A stretch of 64,000 bases of DNA from Streptomyces candidus. Lineage in GTDB: Bacteria; Actinomycetota; Actinomycetes; Streptomycetales; Streptomycetaceae. The notes under the pieces are model-generated. The model worked only from the letters and a program-made list of their open reading frames with translations. It searched no databases and was not told the DNA's origin. The position numbers and the translations under genes were made by a program. The stretch is taken from positions 434,001-498,000 of the forward strand of contig NZ_JACHEM010000004.1 of NCBI RefSeq assembly GCF_014207445.1, read 5' to 3'. How positions within the stretch are numbered: position 1 is the first letter of the stretch; each line of letters starts with the position of its first letter. Positions 1 through 8,328 of the stretch are shown one piece after another.

Positions 1-48
1 CACCGCCGTCAAGTGACCCCGCACGACCCGACCGAAGGGAGAACCACC

Positions 49-357
49 ATGCTCCGCCCGAAGATCCCCGCCAACCCGATGCCGACCGGAATCGTCACGG
101 GCCCCGCCCGGACCGACACCCCCGTCGTACTCCACGAGGCCCCGGCCCCCGTGCCGACCGGCGCGGCTCCCGCCCGGCCCACGGTCCAGCTCACGCCCGG
201 TGCCGTCATCGCCGTCATCGGTGGCGGCACGGCCGTGGTCCTGATCGTCGGAGCGGTCCTGGTCTCCATGCTCCTCGCGGTCGCCGTCACCGCCGCGTCG
301 CTCGCCGTCAGCGCCCTGGTCGTGCGCTCGCTCGTGGCATCGCAGAACCACCGCTGA
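49..357 (+). CDS. spdD: SpdD-like spread protein of an AICE/conjugative plasmid
   Basis: A 102-residue protein with a proline/alanine-rich N-terminus and one long hydrophobic stretch (about residues 55-90), so it is probably a membrane protein. The layout matches the SpdD proteins that precede repSA in pSAM2-type integrative elements, where Spd proteins are linked to intramycelial spread of the transferred element. The ATG at 49 is preceded by GAAGGGAGAA at 35-44; an in-frame GTG at 13 has no better signal. Another gene ends at the very left edge (stop at 14-16, last residues T-A-V-K), so the element continues to the left. Identification rests on sequence style and gene order. Confidence 0.75.
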   Translation: MLRPKIPANPMPTGIVTGPARTDTPVVLHEAPAPVPTGAAPARPTVQLTPGAVIAVIGGGTAVVLIVGAVLVSMLLAVAVTAASLAVSALVVRSLVASQNHR

Positions 358-448
358 CCGGCTTCCGGGCGGCCTCGATACCGCCAAGCATCCGCCGCCC
401 GGAAGCCGTGCTCCTGCCCGAACCACAGATCCGGAAGGAAGCACCATC

Positions 449-493
449 ATGACCGACCGCACCGCCCGCCGCCGGGAGAGTGCACATGCCTGA
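449..493 (+). CDS. 14-residue mini-ORF coupled to rep
   Basis: A short reading frame encodes MTDRTARRRESAHA. It has the best Shine-Dalgarno in the area (GGAAGGAA at 432-439), and its stop at 491-493 lies just inside the rep gene, whose ATG is at 486. Ribosomes ending here could restart on rep. Whether it is a translational-coupling leader or a chance frame is not provable from sequence. The very strong ribosome binding site and the overlap favour a real function. Confidence 0.45.
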   Translation: MTDRTARRRESAHA

Positions 494-1859
494 GGCGCCG
501 TTCGATCGGATCACCCTCGGCGACCTGCTGCGGGTGGCTTCGGCCCCCGACTTCCACCGCTGGGAGGACCAGGTCCGCCGTACCGGCGGCTGCTCCGACC
601 CGATCCACCTGACCGGCTGGACCTTCACCAAGGACAGGACCACCGGCGAGACCCTGCACCACTACTCGACCGAGACCGAACCCGGTGGACGCCTCCGCCT
701 CGCCTGCGGAAACCGCCGCGCCTCCCGCTGCCCCTCCTGCGCCTGGACGTACGCCGGAGACACCTACCACCTGATCCGCGCGGGCCTGGCCGGAGACGAC
801 CGCCGCGACGTACCCGCTACCGTGCGGGACCACCCCCGCGTCTTCGCCACTCTCACCGCACCGTCCTTCGGCCCGGTCCACAACCGGCCCGACCACGGCA
901 CTTGCCGCTGCGGTAGCCGGCACCCCTCCGACGCACCCGAACTCGGCACCGCCCTGGACCCGGAGACGTACGACTACGCCGGATCGGTCCTGTTCAACAA
1001 CCACGCGGGCGACCTCTGGATGCGGTTCACCACCCGTCTCCGCCGGGAGATCGCCGCCCGCGCCGGACTCACACAGGCCGAACTGAAGGAATCCGCCCGG
1101 CTCTCGTACGGCAAGGTCGCGGAGTTCCAGAAGCGCGGGGCGATCCACTTCCACGCCGTGATGCGCATCGACGGACCGGAAGGACCGGACACCCCTCCCC
1201 CGTCCTGGGCCACCGTTGACCTGCTCACCGACGCGATACGCGCCGCCGCCCGTCACAACTACACCTCGGTGTCCGCTCCGGCCGTCGACGACCAGCCCGC
1301 CCGTACCTTCCGCTGGGGCACACAGCTCGACGTCCGCCCGGTCACCGCCTTCGGCGACGGCTCCGATATCACCGAACAGGCCGTGGCGTCCTACGTCGCG
1401 AAGTACGCCACCAAAGCCGCGGAGAACACAGGCACCCTCGACCGACGTATCGGCGAACTCTCCGAACTCGACCGCCACGGCGTCCCGGACCACGCCCGCC
1501 GCCTCATCGCCGCGTGCCACCTCCTCGATCCGCTCTACCCCGAGCGCCGGTTGTGGGCCTGGGCGCACATGCTCGGGTTCCGCGGCCACTTCTCCTCGAA
1601 GTCCCGCCGCTACTCGACCACGCTCGGCGAACTCCGCCAGGCCCGCGCCGACTTCCGCGCCGCGCAGGAACAGCAGACCCTCGGCCTGGAGGACCGCGCC
1701 CCGGACACCGTGCTCGTCCTCACCGACTGGCAGTACGCCGGGCACGGTCACTCCCCCGGCGAATCCGTCCTCGCCGCGACCATCGCCCGGGACCTCCAGC
1801 TCAACCGCGAGACAGCCCGTGAAGCCATGGCGGAGCTGGTCGGCGAGAGGGAGTGGTGA
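486..1859 (+). CDS. repSA: RepSA-type rolling-circle replication initiator
   Basis: A 457-residue replication initiator of the actinomycete integrative-element (pSAM2 RepSA) family, which nicks the excised element and starts rolling-circle replication. Visible motifs are a CPSC pair in an N-terminal zinc-finger-like block (near residue 85), an HFH histidine motif (about H221/H223) that matches the HUH metal site, and a downstream SYVAKYATK segment with candidate catalytic tyrosines at about 303 and 307. The start is ATG 486 with GGGAG just upstream; a GTG at 480 is also in frame. The gene sits between spdD and xis-int, the standard order in these elements, and is followed after 2 nt by xis. 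Confidence 0.88.
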   Translation: MPEAPFDRITLGDLLRVASAPDFHRWEDQVRRTGGCSDPIHLTGWTFTKDRTTGETLHHYSTETEPGGRLRLACGNRRASRCPSCAWTYAGDTYHLIRAGLAGDDRRDVPATVRDHPRVFATLTAPSFGPVHNRPDHGTCRCGSRHPSDAPELGTALDPETYDYAGSVLFNNHAGDLWMRFTTRLRREIAARAGLTQAELKESARLSYGKVAEFQKRGAIHFHAVMRIDGPEGPDTPPPSWATVDLLTDAIRAAARHNYTSVSAPAVDDQPARTFRWGTQLDVRPVTAFGDGSDITEQAVASYVAKYATKAAENTGTLDRRIGELSELDRHGVPDHARRLIAACHLLDPLYPERRLWAWAHMLGFRGHFSSKSRRYSTTLGELRQARADFRAAQEQQTLGLEDRAPDTVLVLTDWQYAGHGHSPGESVLAATIARDLQLNRETAREAMAELVGEREW

Positions 1860-1861
1860 CC

Positions 1862-2062
1862 ATGGCGCTCCCCCTGCCGAGCCGTTATCTGACGCCTGAC
1901 GACCTGGTCGAGATGTTCGAGCTGCCCAGCGTCGAGACGGTCTACCAGTGGCGCCGGAAGCGGACCGGCCCCCGCGGCTTCCGTGTCGGCCGGCACCTCC
2001 GCTTCGATCCGGACGACGTACGGGCCTGGGTCGACTCCCGCCGGGGCGAGGTGGCTGCCTGA
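1862..2062 (+). CDS. xis: Excisionase (Xis), helix-turn-helix
   Basis: A 66-residue MerR/excisionase-like winged helix protein: YLTPDDLVEMFELPS followed by TVYQWRRKRTGP and GRHLRFDPDDVRAWV, the standard AICE excisionase pattern. It directs the integrase toward excision. GAGAGGGAG at about 1845-1853 lies 8 nt before ATG 1862; a GTG at 1853 is an alternative. Its stop overlaps the integrase start by one base (TGATG), so xis and int are translationally coupled. Confidence 0.88.
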   Translation: MALPLPSRYLTPDDLVEMFELPSVETVYQWRRKRTGPRGFRVGRHLRFDPDDVRAWVDSRRGEVAA

Positions 2063-3306
2063 TGGCCGGACACATCCAGGACCGCTGGTTCACGACCGAG
2101 GTCGGACCGGACGGCAAGCCGCGCAAGGTGAAGTCGGAACGCCACGGGTCCGGGCTGCGCTACCGCGCTCGTTACATCGGCCCGGACGGCAGGGAGAAGT
2201 CCAAGAGCTTCCAGGATCGGCAGAAACGGCTCGCCGAACAGTGGCTGGCCCACATCGAGACGGACATGGCGCGGGGTCAGTACATCGATCCTCGCGCCGC
2301 CCGGACCACCTTCCAGCAGTACGCGGAGGGCTGGGTGTCCACACAGGGGGCCGACCCCAACACGCAAGCCTCGATGGAGTCGCAACTCTGGCTGCACGCG
2401 TTCCCGTACCTCGGCACGCGCCCGCTCGGTTCGTTCCAGCCGGCGCACATCCGCGACTGGGTGCAGCAGCTCCAGGCGAACGGTGTCCGTGGCTCGTACG
2501 CCCGGACGATCTACTCCAACGTGCGGGCGGCGCTGAGCGCGGCCGTGGACGACGGACACCTCCCCCGGAACCCTTGCGCTGCCCGCTCGGTCCGGCCGCC
2601 GACGGTGGACGCGAAGCGCGTCATGCCCTGGACGCCGGAACGGCTCTTCGCCGTGCGCGCGGGCATGCCCGACCGGTATCAGGCGATGGTCGACCTCGGC
2701 GGCGGCTGCGGCCTCCGGCAAGGCGAGATGCTGGGCGTCGCGGTGGACGCGATCGACTTCCGCTCGGACACGCTGCACGTCGTCCAGCAGCTCAAGCTGA
2801 GCCGCAGCAAGCCCGTCTTCGCCCCGCCGAAGGGCGGCAAGCTACGGGACGTACCGCTCCCCGGCCCTGTCGCCGACGCGCTGAGGGCGCACATGAAGCG
2901 GTTCCCGCCGGTTGAGAGCACGCTGCCGTGGAAGGTCGCGGGCGGACCCCCGGTGACCAAGCGGCTCATCTTCACGGCACCGCGCGGCAGTCACGTATGG
3001 CGAACCTCGCTCAACGAGGAGGCGTGGAAACCGGCGCTGGCCTCGGCCGGAGTCATCCCGGTCCCGGCAGCCGGCACGTCCCACGCCGAGTCACGCGAGA
3101 ACGGCATGCACGCCATGCGGCACTTCTACGCGTCGGTGCTCCTGGACGCTGGCGAGAACATCAAGGCGCTCGCCGAATACCTCGGCCACTCGGACCCCGG
3201 CCTGACGCTGCGGGTGTACGCGCACCTGATGCCGTCAAGTCAGGAGCGAACGAGGAACGCAGTCTCCGCCGTCTTTCAAGCAGTTATAGCCGATAACCAT
3301 CGGTGA
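2062..3306 (+). CDS. int: Tyrosine site-specific integrase of the AICE
   Basis: A 414-residue tyrosine recombinase that integrates and excises the element at its chromosomal att site. The N-terminal arm-binding region (about 1-70) is followed by a SAM-like core-binding domain (about 75-160) and the catalytic domain. The catalytic set is visible: R219 (GLRQGE), H350-x-x-R353 (HAMRHF), H376 (LGHSD) and the nucleophile Y386 (LRVYAHLM). The length is normal, so the gene looks intact. The start is ATG 2062, overlapping the xis stop. It is the last gene of the replication/integration module, so an attachment site is expected in the few hundred bases to its right. Confidence 0.93.
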   Translation: MAGHIQDRWFTTEVGPDGKPRKVKSERHGSGLRYRARYIGPDGREKSKSFQDRQKRLAEQWLAHIETDMARGQYIDPRAARTTFQQYAEGWVSTQGADPNTQASMESQLWLHAFPYLGTRPLGSFQPAHIRDWVQQLQANGVRGSYARTIYSNVRAALSAAVDDGHLPRNPCAARSVRPPTVDAKRVMPWTPERLFAVRAGMPDRYQAMVDLGGGCGLRQGEMLGVAVDAIDFRSDTLHVVQQLKLSRSKPVFAPPKGGKLRDVPLPGPVADALRAHMKRFPPVESTLPWKVAGGPPVTKRLIFTAPRGSHVWRTSLNEEAWKPALASAGVIPVPAAGTSHAESRENGMHAMRHFYASVLLDAGENIKALAEYLGHSDPGLTLRVYAHLMPSSQERTRNAVSAVFQAVIADNHR

Positions 3307-3324
3307 TCGCAGATCTCTCATGAC

Positions 3325-3412
3325 GTTCATCCATGGACGGCGCGTTCCTTCCATGGATGAACCGTTATCCGGCTTCCCATTTCACGAGTGAAATCTCCTC
3401 TTGTGGAGGAGA
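3325..3412. repeat. Cluster of three inverted repeats after int
   Basis: Three hairpins follow the int stop codon. GTTCATCCATGG (3325-3336) pairs perfectly with 3351-3362 around a 14-nt loop. ATTTCAC/GTGAAAT (3379-3385 and 3388-3394) surrounds 2 nt. TCTCCTC/GAGGAGA (3394-3400 and 3406-3412) surrounds 5 nt. Base composition is lower in GC than the core. They could be integrase arm sites, a terminator for int, or part of att. Confidence 0.6.
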
Positions 3413-3442
3413 GAATATTCCGTCCCGAATAAGGAGCCCCGT

Positions 3443-3553
3443 ATGACCTACCCTCACCTGGACCCAGGGCAGGCCGCCCACCAGTGCGTTCGTGTAGACA
3501 AAGCGTTCACACGGAAGAAAGCAGGAAGGTTTCTGCAAACTTTCTCGGCGTGA
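3443..3553 (+). CDS. Small 36-residue ORF with strong RBS
   Basis: ATG 3443 follows AAGGAG at 3431-3436 with a 6-nt gap. The frame encodes 36 residues starting MTYPHLDPGQAAHQCVRVDK, basic in the second half, with no recognised family. It lies in the lower-GC tail of the integrative element. No other start competes. Its reality rests only on the ribosome binding site. Confidence 0.35.
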   Translation: MTYPHLDPGQAAHQCVRVDKAFTRKKAGRFLQTFSA

Positions 3554-3555
3554 GC

Positions 3556-3575
3556 TAGTTATGCATGCATAACTA
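3556..3575. promoter_or_regulatory. 20-bp perfect palindrome (candidate operator)
   Basis: TAGTTATGCATGCATAACTA is an exact 20-bp palindrome. It lies 3 nt after the stop of the small ORF at 3443-3553 and upstream of the small gene at 3739. AT-rich perfect palindromes of this type in plasmid-like DNA are often operators of Kor/GntR-type repressors. The cognate protein is not identified. Confidence 0.5.
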
Positions 3576-3651
3576 CACCCCTTGACCAGGTCGTCGACTT
3601 CCACCTGCGCATTTGGCACATTGGAGCCAACATGAGAAAGTCTCCTCAGCA

Positions 3652-3681
3652 CGAAAGCCGCCCGGCCAGGGGCGGCTTTCG
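3652..3681. terminator. Perfect 12-bp stem hairpin
   Basis: CGAAAGCCGCCC (3652-3663) pairs exactly with 3670-3681 around a 6-nt loop. There is no U-tract, as is common for Streptomyces terminators. It separates the int-distal small ORF from the small membrane gene at 3739. Confidence 0.6.
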
Positions 3682-3738
3682 CTTCCGTTCTGCCAGGGAA
3701 TCACCTTGATCAGGGAACCTCACAGAGTTGGAGTATGT

Positions 3739-3918
3739 ATGGTCTCACGCACAGGCGTCACGGTCGAAATCGGCCCTCGCGATTTACCCATCGCGCTCAT
3801 CGGGGCAGCGGGGGGCGCGCTCGCCCTATGGGCCGAAGCTCCTACTGAGGTAGCCGTGCCAGTGGCTCTATTGATCATCTTCGACATCCGCGTTCGTCGC
3901 TGGCGGCGTCACACCTGA
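3739..3918 (+). CDS. Small hypothetical membrane protein
   Basis: A 59-residue protein. ATG 3739 is preceded by GGAG at 6 nt (TTGGAGTATGT). Residues about 17-50 contain two hydrophobic stretches separated by a short acidic turn (WAEAPTEV), and the C-terminus is arginine-rich (RVRRWRRHT), suggesting a two-helix membrane hairpin with a cytoplasmic basic tail. No family is recognised. It ends close to the gpmA terminator and is probably cargo of the integrative element or a boundary gene. Confidence 0.5.
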   Translation: MVSRTGVTVEIGPRDLPIALIGAAGGALALWAEAPTEVAVPVALLIIFDIRVRRWRRHT

Positions 3919-3944
3919 CGGCCCACAGACGGCCCAGCGCACCA

Positions 3945-3989
3945 AAAAGCCCCCCACCGCGCGGAGAACCCGCAGGTGGGGGGCTTCTT
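3945..3989. terminator. Terminator shared by gpmA and the small left-hand gene
   Basis: AAGCCCCCCACC (3948-3959) pairs perfectly with 3975-3986 around a 15-nt loop. It lies a few bases beyond the gpmA stop (3999, minus strand), with A/T runs on both sides, so it can serve both convergent transcripts. Confidence 0.85.
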
Positions 3990-3998
3990 CAGCTCTGC

Positions 3999-4760
3999 TT
4001 ACTTCTTCTTGCCCTGGTTCTTGACCGCCTCGATGGCCGCGGCTGCCGCGTCCGGGTCGAGGTACTTGCCGCCCTTGGTGACGGGGTGGAAGTCGGCGTC
4101 GAGCTCGTAGTAGAGCGGGATGCCGGTCGGGATGTTCAGGCCGGAGATGTCCTCGTCGGAGATGCCGTCGAGGTGCTTGACCAGGCCGCGGAGGCTGTTG
4201 CCGTGCGCGGCGACCAGGACGGTCCTGCCGTCGAGGAGGTCGGGGACGATGCCGTCGTACCAGTACGGCAGCATGCGCTCGACGACGTCCTTGAGGCACT
4301 CGGTGCGGGGTCGCAGCTCCGAGGGGATCGTGGCGTAGCGGGGGTCGTCCGACTGCGAGAACTCCGTGCCGTCTTCGAGGACCGGCGGCGGGGTGTCGTA
4401 CGAGCGGCGCCACAGCATGAACTGCTCCTCGCCGAACTCGGCGAGGGTCTGCGCCTTGTCCTTGCCCTGGAGGGCGCCGTAGTGGCGCTCGTTCAGGCGC
4501 CAGCTGCGGTGCACCGGGATCCAGTGGCGGTCCGCGGACTCCAGTGCGAGCTGGGCGGTGCGGATGGCGCGCTTCTGGAGCGAGGTGTGCAGGACGTCCG
4601 GGAGGAGACCGGCGGCCGTGAGCAGCTCACCGCCCCGTACGGCCTCCTTCTCGCCCTTCTCGGTGAGGTTGACGTCCACCCAGCCGGTGAACAGGTTCTT
4701 CGCGTTCCATTCGCTCTCGCCGTGGCGGAGGAGGATCAGCTTGTACGGTGCGTCGGCCAT
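3999..4760 (-). CDS. gpmA: 2,3-bisphosphoglycerate-dependent phosphoglycerate mutase
   Basis: A 253-residue cytosolic glycolytic enzyme that interconverts 3- and 2-phosphoglycerate through a phosphohistidine. The LLRHGES motif carries the phospho-acceptor H13; the substrate loop ([11 protein letters not shown]) and the second histidine in [10 protein letters not shown] are present. Length equals the usual Streptomyces enzyme. The start is MADAPYKL at 4760; the frame stays open upstream but that part has no family similarity. The C-terminus ends in lysines. It is monocistronic, closed by the hairpin at 3945-3989, and is the first core gene after the integrative element. Confidence 0.96.
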   Translation of the reverse strand: MADAPYKLILLRHGESEWNAKNLFTGWVDVNLTEKGEKEAVRGGELLTAAGLLPDVLHTSLQKRAIRTAQLALESADRHWIPVHRSWRLNERHYGALQGKDKAQTLAEFGEEQFMLWRRSYDTPPPVLEDGTEFSQSDDPRYATIPSELRPRTECLKDVVERMLPYWYDGIVPDLLDGRTVLVAAHGNSLRGLVKHLDGISDEDISGLNIPTGIPLYYELDADFHPVTKGGKYLDPDAAAAAIEAVKNQGKKK

Positions 4761-4841
4761 GCGTACGAGCGTAATGGACATCCGGTGTGCCTCGCGCGCG
4801 TACGCGGGCGAGGGCGGGCACGCGGGGGCGCGGTGCGGTGG

Positions 4842-4870
4842 ATTGACGGTCGGCGTCAATTGAGTAGCGG
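4842..4870 (+). promoter_or_regulatory. Promoter with overlapping inverted repeat for the MFS gene
   Basis: ATTGACG (4842-4848) and CGTCAAT (4854-4860) form a perfect inverted repeat with a 5-nt centre. TTGACG (4843-4848) and TAGCGG (4865-4870) are a plausible -35/-10 pair 16 nt apart, so the repeat sits over the -35. It lies about 80 nt upstream of the MFS start at 4951. The regulator is unknown. Confidence 0.5.
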
Positions 4871-4950
4871 GCCCGTGCATCCGCTTCGTAAGTTCCGGAC
4901 ATCTGGCAAGCCGCTTACACCAGCCACGCACACACCTCCGGGGGATCCGC

Positions 4951-6225
4951 ATGTTCGCGACAGGACTGAGCCGCGCCGTGCGCGAGAGCGTCTCGGGGCT
5001 CCCCCGGGAGTTCTGGTGGCTGTGGACAAGCACGCTGGTCAACCGGCTGGGGGCGTTCGTCGCCACCTTCATGGCGCTGTACCTGACGCTGGACCGCGGC
5101 TATTCCGCGACGTACGCCGGGCTGGTGGCGGCGCTGCACGGGCTGGGCGGAGTGGTCTCCTCGCTCGGCGCGGGCGTGATGGCGGACCGGCTGGGGCGGC
5201 GGCCCACGATGCTGGCCGCGCAGGTGTCGACCGCCCTGTCGGTGGCGCTGCTGGGGTTCATGGAGCACCCGCTGGCCATCGCGGCCGTCGCGTTCCTGGT
5301 CGGTATGGCGAGCAACGCCTCCCGGCCCGCGGTGCAGGCGATGATGGCGGACATCGTGAAACCCGAGGACCGGGTGCGGGCGTTCAGTCTCAACTACTGG
5401 GCGATCAACCTGGGGTTCGCGATCTCGTCGACCGGGGCCGGGTTCCTCGCCGAGTACAGCTACCGCGCCGGCTTCCTCATCGAGGCGGTGATGACACTGG
5501 GCTGCGCGATCGTCGTCTTCGTGAAGCTGCCGGAGTCGCGGCCCGAGCGGACGGTGGCGGAGAAGGCCGACGAGGCGGGCGTGGGCCTCGGGACGGTGCT
5601 GCGCGACGGGCGCTTCATGAGCGTGGTGGGTCTCTCGTTCCTGGTGGCACTGATCTTCCAGCAGGGGTACGTGGCACTGCCGGTGGCGATGGGTACGGAC
5701 GGGTTCTCCAGCTCCGACTTCGGTACGGCCATCGCGGTCAACGGTGTGCTGATCGTGGCGCTCCAGATCCCGGTCACCCGCTTCATCGCGCACCGGGACC
5801 CCAGACGGCTGCTGGTGGTCTCCTCGCTGCTCGCGGGGTACGGCTTCGGGCTGACCGCGTTCGCCGGGTCGCTGGGGGTGTACGTCCTGACGGTGTGCGT
5901 GTGGACGCTGGCCGAGATCGTCAACTCGCCCGTCCAGACCGGTCTGGTGGTGCGGCTGTCGCCGGTGCACGGGCGCGGCCGGTACCAGGGCATGTACACG
6001 ATGTCGTGGGCCGTGGCGGCACTGGTGGCGCCGCTGCTGGGCGGGTACGTGATCGACCGCTTCGGCAGCGAGTGGCTGTGGGGCGGCTGCGCGGTGATCG
6101 GGATGGTGGCGGCGGCCGGGTACTGGGTGCTGATGCGGGGGCTGCCGGAGGAGCCTCGGGCGGTGGCGGCGGCGGTACGTCAGGAGGACGCGGCGAAGGC
6201 CTCGGAGGTCACCCCCGCCGCGTGA
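4951..6225 (+). CDS. MFS transporter, drug-efflux type
   Basis: A 424-residue major facilitator with about 12 hydrophobic helices. The conserved loop between helices 2 and 3 is present ([17 protein letters not shown]). Substrate unknown; the family mostly exports small molecules by proton antiport. The start ATG follows a GGGGGAT ribosome site. It diverges from gpmA across about 190 bp that contain an operator-like repeat. Its stop lies 9 nt from the stop of the convergent YbjN gene with no terminator hairpin between them. Confidence 0.85.
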   Translation: MFATGLSRAVRESVSGLPREFWWLWTSTLVNRLGAFVATFMALYLTLDRGYSATYAGLVAALHGLGGVVSSLGAGVMADRLGRRPTMLAAQVSTALSVALLGFMEHPLAIAAVAFLVGMASNASRPAVQAMMADIVKPEDRVRAFSLNYWAINLGFAISSTGAGFLAEYSYRAGFLIEAVMTLGCAIVVFVKLPESRPERTVAEKADEAGVGLGTVLRDGRFMSVVGLSFLVALIFQQGYVALPVAMGTDGFSSSDFGTAIAVNGVLIVALQIPVTRFIAHRDPRRLLVVSSLLAGYGFGLTAFAGSLGVYVLTVCVWTLAEIVNSPVQTGLVVRLSPVHGRGRYQGMYTMSWAVAALVAPLLGGYVIDRFGSEWLWGGCAVIGMVAAAGYWVLMRGLPEEPRAVAAAVRQEDAAKASEVTPAA

Positions 6226-6234
6226 ACGCCCGGG

Positions 6235-6741
6235 TCAGTCGCGCGGCTTCGTCAGGTGGGCGAAGGCGTCCAGGTTGCGGGTGGACTCGCCGCGGGAGAC
6301 CCGCCAGTCGTACTCCTTGCGGATGGCGGTGGCGAAGCCCAGTTCCAGGAGGGTGTTGAAACTTCCGTCGGCGGCTTCGAGGACCGAGCCGAGGAGGCGG
6401 TCGATCTCGTCGGGGGTGACGGCGGTGAGCGGGAGCTTCCCGGCGAGGTAGACGTCGCCGAGCGGGTCGATCGCGTAACCCACCCCGTACAGGCGCAGGT
6501 TGCGTTCCAGCAGCCAGCGGTGGACGGCCTCGTGGTTCTCGTCGGGGTGGCGGATCACGAAGGCGTTCAGGGAGAGCGAGTGCTGTCCGACGATGAGCGA
6601 CACCGTCGTGGAGAGCTTGCGGGTGCCGGGGAGTGTGACGGCGTAGGAGCCCGGCGCGGGGCTCTCCCACTTCAGCTCGGCCTCGTTGAGGGCCGCTTCG
6701 AGGATGCCCCGTGCGTCGGCAGTGCGCGCAGTGTCAGCCAT
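6235..6741 (-). CDS. YbjN domain-containing protein
   Basis: A 168-residue YbjN-family protein (related to type III secretion chaperone folds) of unknown precise role in actinobacteria. It has no signal peptide or membrane segments. ATG 6741 overlaps the 3' end of mshA by 8 nt, so it is translated from the mshA transcript. This mshA-YbjN pairing is a conserved Streptomyces arrangement, but no link to mycothiol chemistry is established from sequence. Confidence 0.85.
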   Translation of the reverse strand: MADTARTADARGILEAALNEAELKWESPAPGSYAVTLPGTRKLSTTVSLIVGQHSLSLNAFVIRHPDENHEAVHRWLLERNLRLYGVGYAIDPLGDVYLAGKLPLTAVTPDEIDRLLGSVLEAADGSFNTLLELGFATAIRKEYDWRVSRGESTRNLDAFAHLTKPRD

Positions 6742-8125
6742 GGTGCGAGCGTACGTGACGTCGGTGTTCGTACATCGCCGCGGTGTAGACGTCCGCGGTC
6801 GCGGACGCGGCGGTGTCCCAGCCGAAGGCCTGCGCGTGCCGGGCGGCCGCCTCGCCCATGGAGTCGACGAGTGCGGGACGGTCGACGAAACGGCGCAGGA
6901 CGCGGGCGTACGCGGCCGGGTCGTGGCCCTCGACGAGGAAGCCGGTGCGCCCGTCCCGTACGGCCACGGGCAGACCGCCGACGGCGGCGGCGACGACCGG
7001 GGTGCCGGTCGCCTGCGCCTCGATCGCGACGAGGCCGAAGGACTCGCTGTACGACGGCATGACGAGGACGGATGCGGCGCGGAACCAGTCGGCGAGGCGG
7101 TCCTGGCCGACCGGTGGCCGGAAGCGGACCACGTCGGCGATGCCGAGCCGGGCGGCCAGTTTCTGGAGCTTCTCCGGCTTGGCCATGCCGCTGCCGCTGG
7201 GGCCGCCGACGACCGGCACGACCAGCTTGGTGCGCAGCGAGGGGTCCTCGGCGAGGAGGACGGCGACCGCGCGGAGCAGGACGTCGGGAGCCTTGAGGGG
7301 CTGGATGCGGCCGGCGAACAGCGGAATGAAGGCGTCCTGCGGGAGGCCGAGGCGGGCTCGGGCGGCGGCGCGTCCGGAGGGGGCGCCCCCCGGGCGGAGC
7401 GTGCCGGTGTCCTTGGGCGAGGGGCGGAAACGGTCCAGGTTGACGCCGGGGTGCACGACGGCGACGTTGCCCGGGTCGGCCTCGTAGAAGCGGACCAGTT
7501 CGTCGGCCTCCTCGGCGGTGTTCGCGATGAGGCGGTCGGCCGCCCGGACGATCTGGGTCTCACCGATGACGCGGGCGGCGGGCTCGGGGGTGTCGCCCTC
7601 GGCGAGGGAGGCGTTCTTGACCTTGGCCATGGTGTGCATGGCGTGGACGAGGGGGACGCCCCAGCGCTGTGCGGCGAGCCAGCCGACGTGCCCGGAGAGC
7701 CAGTAGTGCGAGTGCACGAGGTCGTAGTAGCCGGGGCGCTGGCCGGCCCAGGCCTGCATCACGCCGTGCGTGAAGGCACAGAGCTGGGCGGGCAGCTCCT
7801 CCTTGGCGAGCCCTTCGTACGGGCCCGCGTCGACGTGCCGTACGAGAACCCCGGGCGCCAGCTCCACGCGGGCGGGAAGGCCGCCGGTGGTGGCCCGGGT
7901 GAATATCTCCACCTCTATGTTGATCGCGGCGAGACGCTTGGCCAGCTCGACGATGTAGACGTTCATGCCGCCCGCGTCGCCGGTGCCGGGCTGGTGCAGC
8001 GGCGAGGTGTGCACGCTGAGCATGGCGATCCGGCGCGGCTTGCGCGGGGCACTGCCCGGGAGGCGCAGCCGGGGGGTGGCCGCCGCGGCCAGTGTGCCGG
8101 TGAGTCGGGAGACGTACTGGCTCAC
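6734..8125 (-). CDS. mshA: D-inositol-3-phosphate glycosyltransferase (mycothiol synthesis, step 1)
   Basis: A 463-residue GT4 glycosyltransferase that joins GlcNAc from UDP-GlcNAc to 1L-myo-inositol 1-phosphate, the first committed step of mycothiol. The N-terminal Rossmann domain has the MshA-specific [20 protein letters not shown] block. The C-terminal domain has [12 protein letters not shown] and the nucleotide-sugar motif [20 protein letters not shown]. The start is GTG 8125 with AGGAGG 9 nt upstream and matches the family start (SQYVSRL); the open frame extends further upstream without similarity. It is translationally coupled to the YbjN gene. Confidence 0.96.
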   Translation of the reverse strand: MSQYVSRLTGTLAAAATPRLRLPGSAPRKPRRIAMLSVHTSPLHQPGTGDAGGMNVYIVELAKRLAAINIEVEIFTRATTGGLPARVELAPGVLVRHVDAGPYEGLAKEELPAQLCAFTHGVMQAWAGQRPGYYDLVHSHYWLSGHVGWLAAQRWGVPLVHAMHTMAKVKNASLAEGDTPEPAARVIGETQIVRAADRLIANTAEEADELVRFYEADPGNVAVVHPGVNLDRFRPSPKDTGTLRPGGAPSGRAAARARLGLPQDAFIPLFAGRIQPLKAPDVLLRAVAVLLAEDPSLRTKLVVPVVGGPSGSGMAKPEKLQKLAARLGIADVVRFRPPVGQDRLADWFRAASVLVMPSYSESFGLVAIEAQATGTPVVAAAVGGLPVAVRDGRTGFLVEGHDPAAYARVLRRFVDRPALVDSMGEAAARHAQAFGWDTAASATADVYTAAMYEHRRHVRSHHG

Positions 8126-8328
8126 GTCGACGGTCCTCCTCGACTGTGCGGGGACTTCTGCTGGGCGGGAACATCTGCGGGACGGAGGCGCCTGCCGGTG
8201 GGCACACCTCAGAGGGGGCTGTACGGCCCTTCCGAAGGGGAAGAACAGCGGAATTCCCCATACCATTTCCACTTTGCCAAATCATTGCGTTGCGTTTTCC
8301 GCCCGCTCCGCCCGCTTACGCTCGGTGC

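Noticed and set aside
3632..3709. A 25-codon ORF after the palindrome
   Set aside because: It runs through the perfect 12-bp hairpin at 3652-3681 and its ribosome site is weak; kept only as a hairpin.
3300..3740. tRNA gene or 3'-tRNA fragment as the AICE attachment site
   Set aside because: No T-loop GTTCRANNC with a matching acceptor was found on either strand.
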